In this document: positions 1-5,009 of the stretch, piece after piece
Layout of the letters: every line of letters starts with the position of its first letter
How positions within the stretch are numbered: position 1 is the first letter of the stretch
Source of the DNA: Christensenellaceae bacterium
GTDB lineage: Bacteria > Bacillota > Clostridia > Christensenellales > UBA1750
Reading direction: 5' to 3'
Assembly: GCA_031287285.1 (NCBI GenBank)
Contig: JAITTC010000150.1
Location: 1 to 5,748 of the forward strand
Length of the DNA: 5,748 nucleotides
Notes under the pieces: generated by a model
Databases searched by the model: none
Told to the model about the DNA's origin: nothing
Seen by the model: only the letters and a program-made list of their open reading frames with translations
Translations under genes and position numbers: made by a program

Positions 1-73
1 CGCAGCTCCGGTGACTCACCCTCGTCTCCCCGCACCGCTCCCGCCTCCGCCACCACCTACCCCCCCCCGCCCG
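1..73. other. Low-complexity C-rich contig-edge sequence, probably artefactual
   Basis: These bases are dominated by C with scattered other bases and pass directly into a pure C run. On the minus strand this reads as G-rich sequence degenerating away from a poly-G tract, which is how low-quality read ends look when assembled. The real reading frame of the gene at 124-473 does not continue recognisably into it. I see no gene, repeat unit or structured RNA here. Confidence 0.7.
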
Positions 74-473
<400 letters not shown>

Positions 474-490
474 GGGGCTGCCTCTAAGCT

Positions 491-1012
491 TTAAGTCGTT
501 TGGTCGAAGAAGTTCAGCTGCTCCTGCTCGCCGGGCAGGGGCTCTAGCGATAGGGAAGGCCCTTCTTCGGGCAGCTCGCCGCGCAAAAGCCAGCTTTCGG
601 CAGCCGCCGCCGGCACGATCACCGGCATTCGTCCATGCAGGGCCTGAATTTCGGGCGCCGCCTCGCGGGTGAGGATCGCGAACGAGCCGTTTTGGCAAAT
701 GCCGGCCAAAAAATACTCGCCCTCGCCAAAGCCGACGCGGATTTTGACGCTTCCGGAGGCGCTTTTGCGCCATTCGAAATAGGCGCTGGCCGGGAGCAGG
801 CAGCGGGAAAGGGCAAAGCTCGCGCCGAAGGTTTTGGAGAGGGCAGCGCTTTCGAGCCGCGCGTTGATATGCGGCCTGCCGCCGGGCAAGAGGCTTGCAA
901 AGCCCCAGCGCAGCGTCATCACAAGACCCGGGGCGACCAAAGCCGGCAGCAACTGGCCCGGGAAGGCCTCTTCTTCGCCCAAAGGGCCCTTCATTTCATA
1001 GCGGCCGCACAA
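491..1012 (-). CDS. SRAP (SOS response-associated peptidase, YedK/HMCES-like) abasic-site protein
   Basis: This is a 173-residue SRAP-domain protein. The family recognises abasic sites in single-stranded DNA and forms a covalent thiazolidine DNA-protein crosslink through the amino-terminal cysteine left after Met removal. I chose the TTG at 1012 because it gives MCGRYEM, placing Cys at position 2 as the chemistry requires. It also has a purine-rich GGGGGGAG six bases upstream. A TTG at 1039 would bury the cysteine internally. Other family motifs are present: LRWGFAS (34-40), HINARLES with the conserved Asn50, RCLLPASAYFEW with Glu80, FAILTREA (111-118) and ALHGRMPVIVP with His126. These correspond to the DNA-binding and catalytic Asn, Glu and His of YedK. 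It is shorter than E. coli YedK (about 220 residues), like compact clostridial forms. It lies 36 bases downstream of the S24 repressor gene, so it is probably co-transcribed with it and damage-inducible. Confidence 0.93.
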   Translation of the reverse strand: MCGRYEMKGPLGEEEAFPGQLLPALVAPGLVMTLRWGFASLLPGGRPHINARLESAALSKTFGASFALSRCLLPASAYFEWRKSASGSVKIRVGFGEGEYFLAGICQNGSFAILTREAAPEIQALHGRMPVIVPAAAAESWLLRGELPEEGPSLSLEPLPGEQEQLNFFDQTT

Positions 1013-1018
1013 GGAGCA

Positions 1019-1026
1019 CTCCCCCC
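1019..1026 (-). promoter_or_regulatory. Ribosome binding site that fixes the SRAP start
   Basis: Read on the minus strand this is GGGGGGAG, with six bases between it and the TTG at 1012. It supports TTG 1012 over the more upstream TTG at 1039, and only TTG 1012 exposes the catalytic cysteine at residue 2. Confidence 0.7.
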
Positions 1027-1048
1027 TTTGGTTGGGCAAAAAGCGGGC

Positions 1049-1636
1049 TTACCATTCCCTGCTGGTCTTGACCACCTTGCCCAAAATCCGCAGATTGCTA
1101 AGATCCCGCCCCGAAAAGAGGCGCACCGGGTAGCTTGGGTTGAAGGCCTGCAGGGCGATATCGCGCCCGGACTTCACCACACGCTTGATCGTACCCTCTT
1201 CTTCGCCCACGAGCACCACGCCGAGCTCGCCGCTTTCGACATCGTTTTGGCGATGCACGAGCGCAAGATCGCCCGAGTGGATCTCTGGCTCCATCGAATC
1301 GCCCTTGACATACAGGCAAAAATACTCCTCGGGGTTCTTCACGTCGACGAGCTCCTGGCCGATGATCTCATCTTGCGCCAGCATGTTGTAGCCGGCGCGC
1401 ACGAAGCCGCGAATCGGCACCATGCGCTGGGCGCCGCCGCCCGCGTCGTCGTAATCCAGAAGCCTGTCGATCGAGCAGCCAAAGACCGTGGCCAGCTTCT
1501 TGAGCATTTCAGGGTCCGGCTTGCGGCGCTGCGTTTCGTAGTGATTATAGGCTTGGCGGGTGAGTTCCACCGCGTCTGCCACCTGCTGCTGGGTAAGCCC
1601 CAGCGATTTGCGGATTGTTTTTAGGTTGTTGGCCAA
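1049..1636 (-). CDS. XRE-family repressor with C-terminal S24 (LexA/CI-like) self-cleavage domain
   Basis: This 195-residue two-domain regulator has an N-terminal Cro/CI-type helix-turn-helix (about residues 4-60; SLGLTQQQVADAVELTRQAY). A short linker leads to a peptidase S24 domain. The probable cleavage site is Ala81-Gly82 in FVRAGYN, the nucleophile is Ser114 in KGDSMEPEI, and the general base is Lys151 in GTIKRVV. Ser and Lys are 37 residues apart, as in E. coli LexA (S119, K156), so RecA-stimulated autoproteolysis is likely. The TTG at 1636 is preferred: AAGGAG at 1646-1651 is nine bases upstream, and the protein then begins MANNLKTIRK, a typical XRE start. The in-frame ATG at 1645 directly abuts that AAGGAG. 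The gene heads an operon with SRAP and is divergent from the LexA-domain gene. It probably represses one or both promoters between them. Its domain pairing is that of phage CI-like repressors rather than canonical LexA. Confidence 0.93.
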   Translation of the reverse strand: MANNLKTIRKSLGLTQQQVADAVELTRQAYNHYETQRRKPDPEMLKKLATVFGCSIDRLLDYDDAGGGAQRMVPIRGFVRAGYNMLAQDEIIGQELVDVKNPEEYFCLYVKGDSMEPEIHSGDLALVHRQNDVESGELGVVLVGEEEGTIKRVVKSGRDIALQAFNPSYPVRLFSGRDLSNLRILGKVVKTSREW

Positions 1637-1645
1637 TCGCCTCAT

Positions 1646-1651
1646 CTCCTT
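1646..1651 (-). promoter_or_regulatory. Ribosome binding site favouring a TTG start for the S24 repressor
   Basis: AAGGAG on the minus strand abuts ATG 1645, leaving no spacer, but lies nine bases from TTG 1636. The transcript predicted from the promoter at 1659-1687 would begin almost at this site, giving a very short leader. Confidence 0.6.
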
Positions 1652-1658
1652 CCCGAAC

Positions 1659-1687
1659 AGTATGCAACAATTTGCTGATTATTTCAA
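1659..1687 (-). promoter_or_regulatory. Sigma-A-type promoter of the S24 repressor-SRAP operon
   Basis: On the minus strand, TTGAAA (1682-1687) and CATACT (1659-1664) are separated by 17 bases. The -35 matches the consensus at 5 of 6 positions and the -10 at 4 of 6. Transcription would start near 1652, only a few bases before the ribosome binding site. The spacer contains an inverted repeat with arms GCAA/TTGC (1664-1667 and 1672-1675), a possible operator. Confidence 0.65.
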
Positions 1688-1694
1688 GCCTTTT

Positions 1695-1710
1695 TTGCGC
1701 AATTTCGAAA
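1695..1710. promoter_or_regulatory. Two abutting 8-bp palindromes between the divergent promoters (candidate operators)
   Basis: TTGCGCAA (1695-1702) is immediately followed by TTTCGAAA (1703-1710). Both are perfect palindromes. They lie between the two outward-facing -35 boxes (1687 and 1727), where a repressor could control both promoters. Which protein binds, if any, cannot be told from the sequence. Short palindromes do occur by chance in AT-rich spacers. Confidence 0.35.
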
Positions 1711-1726
1711 ATTATTCTCCTAATCG

Positions 1727-1755
1727 TTGACAAGCGCTGGGGGGCTTGCTATACT
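1727..1755 (+). promoter_or_regulatory. Near-consensus promoter of the LexA-domain/HTH operon
   Basis: TTGACA (1727-1732) is a perfect -35. TATACT (1750-1755) is a 5-of-6 match to the -10, the spacer is 17 bases, and a TG at 1747-1748 gives an extended -10. This should be intrinsically very strong, which suggests that it is normally repressed. Predicted transcription start is about 1762, with a leader of roughly 47 bases. Confidence 0.85.
1731..1748. promoter_or_regulatory. Inverted repeat overlapping the promoter spacer (candidate operator)
   Basis: Arms CAAGC (1731-1735) and GCTTG (1744-1748) are perfect inverted repeats separated by eight bases. The 18-bp element fills the interval between -35 and -10 of the rightward promoter, where a dimeric repressor would block RNA polymerase. 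The spacing suits a helix-turn-helix dimer. The identity of the binder is unknown. Confidence 0.45.
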
Positions 1756-1808
1756 ACGTTCGCAACACTTAGTAGCGTTTTGACGACAAAGCAAAGGAGG
1801 AGCGTGGC

Positions 1809-2051
1809 ATGAGCCAAGCCATTCGGATTCATTCCAGCAGGGTGCAGGGAAGCACCCGAAGGGCGGTGTATGATTACATCTTCCAGTTCTTCAGGGAACA
1901 CGGCTACGCGCCGACGGTGCGAGAGATCGCCAAAGGTCTTGGGATTTGCTCCCCGGCGACCGTGCATCGGCATATGACGGGCCTTGCGCGCGAAGGGTTG
2001 ATCACCCGTGAAGGCAATAAGGCGCGCGCCGTTTGCCTGGTCGAAATTTGA
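1809..2051 (+). CDS. Stand-alone LexA-type winged-helix DNA-binding domain protein (no peptidase domain)
   Basis: This 80-residue protein matches the N-terminal DNA-binding domain of LexA along nearly its whole length. Residues 16-34 (TRRAVYDYIFQFFREHGYA) correspond to the first helix. PTVREIAKGLGI (35-46) then CSPATVHRHMTGLAREGLI (47-65) form the helix-turn-helix, and TREGNKARAVCL (66-77) is the wing. Bacillus-type LexA has the closely similar SSTVHGHL recognition region. The protein stops exactly where LexA would pass into the linker and S24 peptidase domain, so it cannot self-cleave. The ATG at 1809 follows AAAGGAGG with eight bases of spacing. The stop is 18 bases before the next start, indicating a two-gene operon. 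I infer a non-cleavable LexA-like regulator, perhaps of the divergent S24/SRAP operon or of SOS boxes elsewhere. The alternative is a phage-type small regulator of unrelated targets. Confidence 0.88.
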   Translation: MSQAIRIHSSRVQGSTRRAVYDYIFQFFREHGYAPTVREIAKGLGICSPATVHRHMTGLAREGLITREGNKARAVCLVEI

Positions 2052-2069
2052 TCCGAAGGAGAAAGCGAT

Positions 2070-2375
2070 ATGTTGCTGCCAAGGGCCGCTGTTGACAAGA
2101 TCATTTTAAAGCTGCATGCTATCGAGGAGCTCCGCATGCGTTCTACCCCGGCCGACAGGCGCTGGCTCATGGCCGTCGATTCCGTCATAAACGGCCTGAA
2201 TCCAGAGATGCAGAGGCTCGTTTCCATGCACTTCATCGAGAATAAGACCGGCCTTGAGGTCATGGAAGAGCTTTGCATCGAGCGCAGCACCTTTTATGTT
2301 TGGCGCGAGCAAATTCTGATGCAGCTGGCCGTCGCCGCCGCCGAAAGCGGGGCCCTGCAGGTCTTTTACGACTGA
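2070..2375 (+). CDS. Small helix-turn-helix protein resembling phage sigma-like (ArpU/RinA-type) transcription regulators
   Basis: This 101-residue protein starts at an ATG with AAGGAG eight bases upstream. Residues about 43-83 read as a sigma-70 region 4-like helix-turn-helix. LNPEMQRLVSMHFIENKT resembles the acidic first helix, GLEVMEELCI the support helix, and ERSTFYVWREQILMQLA the recognition helix. The same arrangement, with an S/R-S-T-x-Y/F-x-W-R type recognition helix, occurs in ArpU/RinA/DUF1492-type regulators of Gram-positive phages and integrative elements. This is family recognition by eye. The first 40 residues form a basic, helical segment of unknown role. It is encoded 18 bases after the LexA-domain gene and is followed by a strong terminator, so the two are probably made together. 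It may activate or repress element-borne promoters. No cysteine cluster or membrane segment is present. Confidence 0.7.
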   Translation: MLLPRAAVDKIILKLHAIEELRMRSTPADRRWLMAVDSVINGLNPEMQRLVSMHFIENKTGLEVMEELCIERSTFYVWREQILMQLAVAAAESGALQVFYD

Positions 2376-2402
2376 TGCGGCCGCGGCTTAGGTTTTTGGT
2401 CC

Positions 2403-2439
2403 AAAAGAAGCGCCCAGTTTGAGCTGGGCGCTTCTTTTT
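2403..2439 (+). terminator. Rho-independent terminator of the LexA-domain operon
   Basis: A perfect 15-bp inverted repeat (2403-2417 with 2424-2438) encloses a six-base loop and ends in a T run. The core is GAAGCGCCCAG paired with CTGGGCGCTTC. The left arm starts with AAAA, so it could also act on transcripts arriving from the right. Confidence 0.93.
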
Positions 2440-2985
2440 GCGCGTGAACGCGGGGCGTCAAAAGCCGTGAAAAGGCGGCGAGGGTCTTCACAGAAACGCC
2501 ATTTTCGAGGGAATCGGCGAAAAAGACGAGGCCAAGCCCGCGATAAAAGGCGGAGCGGCGGCTGATTCACGAAGAGGCGCCGAGGGGTTCGTTCGGGCAG
2601 GCCGCTTTAGGCGAATTCATGAGCGCGAAGGCGCGTCGAAAGAGCGCACTGGCCACAACTGAGAAAGAGGACGACCTGGCGACGCCAAAGAAGCTGGCGC
2701 GATAGAAGGCGGGGGAGCTGCTATCACCGCCATACCGTTGGGTCAAATAGGGCACGGATTCCCTGATAAAGGCGCCGTATTCGGTCGGCATGGCCTGCCG
2801 CTTGAGGAGATCGCCCCTTGAAGCTGCCCTGATCTGCACGAGGGAGGCCTTCTTTTGGCGCTGCGAATAAAGAGCGAGAGGGCATCGACCTCTAATTGGG
2901 GAAAAAGCAAGCCTGCTCGCCGCGCTTCCATGGAGCGGCTTTTAAGTCGGCCATGGCGGGGCGAGGCATTGGCGGGCAAAAAGCC
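2440..2985. other. Convergent intergenic spacer, no convincing gene
   Basis: About 550 bases lie between the terminators of two converging operons. No open frame has a good start, ribosome binding site and recognisable product together. One minus-strand frame is open from 2941 to 2570, is broken by TGA at 2567-2569, and continues open to a TAA at 2366-2368. It contains stretches with protein-like composition (for example QAMPTEYGAFIRESVPYL and AFYRGLGLVFFADSLENG), which could be the relic of a gene. In GC-rich DNA such open frames are common by chance. I saw no tRNA or integration-site structure here. Confidence 0.5.
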
Positions 2986-3021
2986 AAAAAACCGCCAAGC
3001 TCCATCAAGCTCGGCGGTTTT
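2986..3021 (-). terminator. Rho-independent terminator of the hprK-ROK operon
   Basis: On the minus strand AAAACCGCC pairs with GGCGGTTTT. A G-U pair and AGCT/AGCT extend the stem to 14 bp around a six-base loop, followed by a six-T tract. It lies about 15 bases beyond the ROK stop codon. The complementary orientation also has a TTTT end, so weak bidirectional action is possible. Confidence 0.9.
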
Positions 3022-3036
3022 GATCTGCGGGGAGGC

Positions 3037-3981
3037 TCAGCGGCCCAGCATGGCGGCGCCGATGATGCCCGCGTCGTTGCCAAGGGTCGCCAGCTCAATC
3101 GCCGCGTAGGGCAGATCCTTGTAGAAGATCAGCGGCTTGATCTTTTCGCGCAGGGGATTGAGCAAAAAGTCGCCGGCGCGGGAAACGCCGCCGCCCAGGC
3201 AGATGATTTCCGGGTCAAAGCTGTTGATGAGGTTAATGATGCCGATGGCCAGGTAGCCGATGTATTCGTCATAAACCTTCACCGCCACGGGGTCGTTTTC
3301 GCGCGCCGCGTCGATGACGGTTTTGGCCTCGATTTTGTCGATATTCCCGCCTGCCAAGCGCAGGATCGCGCTTTCTGGGTGCGCGCTTGCCGCCTCGCGG
3401 CCCATGCGGATGAGCGCGGTGGCGGAAGCGTATTGCTCCCAGCAGCCCTTGGAGCCGCAGGTGCAGTCGCGCCCGTCGAACTTGATGGCCATGTGGCCAA
3501 GCTCGCTGCCCACATGGTGGGTGCCGGAATAGACCTTTTTGTCGATGACGATACCCCCGCCAATCCCCGTGCCAAGGGTTAGGAAGATCGAGTTTTTAAC
3601 GCCTTTTGACGCCCCGGCGACGGATTCCGCAAGGCCGGCCACAGTGCCGTCGTTTTCGATGTAGATGGGCTTGTCGATGATCTCTTGGAGGATTGGGATG
3701 AGGTCGACGTTATGCCAGCGGAGGTTTGGGCAAAAGGCGATGGCGCCGGTGGCCGAGTTGACCACGCCGGGCACGCCCACGCCGATTGCGCGCACGTCGT
3801 CGGCCGTTAGGCCCACGTCCTCAAGGAGCTTGAGCGCGAGCCTGCCCATATCCTGAATGATGGGCGTAGGGCCGCGCTTAAGCAGGGTGGGGGTTTCGCC
3901 CTTGCGCAGGATGGTGCCGCTTTCGCTCACCAGGCCGACGGCGATGTTGGTGCCGCCCAGGTCCACACCGATGTAGATCAT
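3037..3981 (-). CDS. ROK-family sugar kinase, probably glucokinase
   Basis: This 314-residue cytoplasmic enzyme phosphorylates a hexose (most likely glucose, to glucose-6-phosphate) with ATP. The start at ATG 3981 has AAGGAG nine bases upstream; the longer TTG start at 3999 would contain that site. The phosphate-binding motif is IGVDLGGTN (4-12) and the catalytic base is Asp111 in IENDG. LTLGTGIGGGI (135-145) is the second ATP-site loop. GSELGHM (158-164) supplies the sugar-contacting Glu160 and the metal ligand His163. The ROK zinc motif CTCGSKGCWE has Cys173, Cys175 and Cys180. LGGGVSRAGD near the C-terminus is also typical. It has no N-terminal DNA-binding domain, so it is a kinase rather than a NagC/XylR-type repressor. 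It lies 41 bases after hprK and ends at a strong terminator. Specificity for glucose over N-acetylmannosamine or fructose is inferred from family resemblance. Confidence 0.93.
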   Translation of the reverse strand: MIYIGVDLGGTNIAVGLVSESGTILRKGETPTLLKRGPTPIIQDMGRLALKLLEDVGLTADDVRAIGVGVPGVVNSATGAIAFCPNLRWHNVDLIPILQEIIDKPIYIENDGTVAGLAESVAGASKGVKNSIFLTLGTGIGGGIVIDKKVYSGTHHVGSELGHMAIKFDGRDCTCGSKGCWEQYASATALIRMGREAASAHPESAILRLAGGNIDKIEAKTVIDAARENDPVAVKVYDEYIGYLAIGIINLINSFDPEIICLGGGVSRAGDFLLNPLREKIKPLIFYKDLPYAAIELATLGNDAGIIGAAMLGR

Positions 3982-4022
3982 GAAAAAACACTCCTTCAAG
4001 CGTTATGATGCGCCGTTTTGGC

Positions 4023-4955
4023 TCAGAGAATGTCATCTTCCTCGTTTTCGCGCGTCCTGGCCAGAAGGCGCTCGTTGAGTTCCTTCGCGCCGTGGTAGCC
4101 AAGGGCTTTGAGGCGGTAGTTGGAGGCTGCGACCTCGATGACGATGGCGAGGTTGCGCCCGGGCCGAACCGGCAGCACGATCATGGGCACCTTCACGCCC
4201 AAAATGGCGGTGAATTCCTCGTTGAAGCCGAGGCGGTCATACTCCTTCGCGTCATCCCAAAGCTCGAGGTGCACGTTGATTTCGATGGATTTGCTCTCGA
4301 TCACCGCGCCGACGCCGTACATGTTCTGCACGTTAATGATGCCCACACCGCGAATTTCCATGAAATTGCGGACGATATCAGGCGCGGAACCGGTCAGGCG
4401 GGTATCTGAAACCTTCTTAATGTCGACCACATCGTCGGCCACCAGGCGATGCCCGCGCTTGACGAGTTCGAGCGCCGCTTCCGACTTGCCCACGCCGGAT
4501 TCGCCGGTGATCATCACGCCGATGCCGAAAACATCCAGGAGCACGCCATGGCGCGTGATGCGCGGGGCGAGTTCGTTCGCGATATAGGCTGCGGTCATCA
4601 CCGAAAGCCTGGTGGTGACCATCTTAGAGCGCAAAAGGGGGATGTTGTAGCGCTGCGCAGCTTCGAGGAGCTCCGGAGGGCAGGGCAGATCCCTTGCGAT
4701 GACCACGACGGGCAGGGGATGGTTCATATAGCGCTGAATGCGCTCTTGCCGGATCGTCTGCGGCAGCACGCTGAGGTACTCCATCTCGGCGTGGCCGAGG
4801 ATTTGCACGCGCTCGGTCGCGAAATAGTCGAAAAAGCCGGAAAGCTGCAGGCCCGGGCGGTTGATGTCCGCTACGGAGATGGGCAGCTCCTTGCTGGGCC
4901 CGGGCTCGAGGATCTCAAGGTCCAGGGCCTTGACGAAGTTCTTTAAAAGGATCAT
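4023..4955 (-). CDS. hprK: HPr kinase/phosphorylase
   Basis: This is a 310-residue protein, the usual family length. It phosphorylates Ser46 of HPr (and Crh where present) with ATP or pyrophosphate, and reverses the reaction by phosphorolysis, so it is the sensor of carbon catabolite repression with CcpA. The N-terminal domain spans about residues 1-130. The kinase domain has the catalytic His136 in TRHGVLLDV, the Walker A loop GESGVGKS (151-158) with Lys157, and the acidic pair Asp174-Asp175 in LVADDVVDI. The HprK signature MEIRGVGIINV begins at 199, and the C-terminal LPVRPGRN loop is at 261-268. ATG 4955 is chosen because GAGGAGG ends six bases upstream; the TTG at 4970 would overlap that site. 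The gene lies 54 bases after the HAD phosphatase and 41 bases before the ROK kinase, so all three are probably co-transcribed. No residue expected for activity appears to be missing. Confidence 0.97.
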   Translation of the reverse strand: MILLKNFVKALDLEILEPGPSKELPISVADINRPGLQLSGFFDYFATERVQILGHAEMEYLSVLPQTIRQERIQRYMNHPLPVVVIARDLPCPPELLEAAQRYNIPLLRSKMVTTRLSVMTAAYIANELAPRITRHGVLLDVFGIGVMITGESGVGKSEAALELVKRGHRLVADDVVDIKKVSDTRLTGSAPDIVRNFMEIRGVGIINVQNMYGVGAVIESKSIEINVHLELWDDAKEYDRLGFNEEFTAILGVKVPMIVLPVRPGRNLAIVIEVAASNYRLKALGYHGAKELNERLLARTRENEEDDIL

Positions 4956-5009
4956 GGAAAGCCTCCTCAAAAAGGATTGAAGCCGGGGAAAATCGGCGCG
5001 AAGGCGGGC

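Noticed and set aside
474..773. Upstream extension of the left-most minus-strand gene
   Set aside because: This part overlaps the SRAP gene in another frame and has Arg/Ala-rich shadow composition. The ATG at 473 with its own ribosome binding site is the better start.
635..1624. A 329-codon plus-strand open frame
   Set aside because: It is antisense to the SRAP and S24 genes, whose motifs are unambiguous. It is a GC-rich shadow with no recognisable motif.
1755..1808. Riboswitch or attenuator in the leader of the LexA-domain gene
   Set aside because: The leader is under 50 bases and shows no terminator or conserved aptamer pattern.
2619..2705. Short plus-strand frame MSAKARRKSALATTEKEDD and following residues
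   Set aside because: It has only 28 codons, no ribosome binding site and no homology I recognise.
2896..3582. A 228-codon plus-strand open frame
   Set aside because: It is antisense to the ROK kinase and reads through its terminator. The minus strand carries all the ROK motifs.
3982..3999. Longer start (TTG) for the ROK kinase
   Set aside because: The extra codons are the ribosome binding site itself. ATG 3981 fits the family N-terminus.
4956..4970. Longer start (TTG) for hprK
   Set aside because: It would translate through the GAGGAGG ribosome binding site. ATG 4955 gives the standard 310 residues.
4975..5000. Small hairpin with GCCG/CGGC arms between the HAD gene and hprK
   Set aside because: The arms are only four bases with a long loop and there is no immediate T tract, so it is not a credible terminator.
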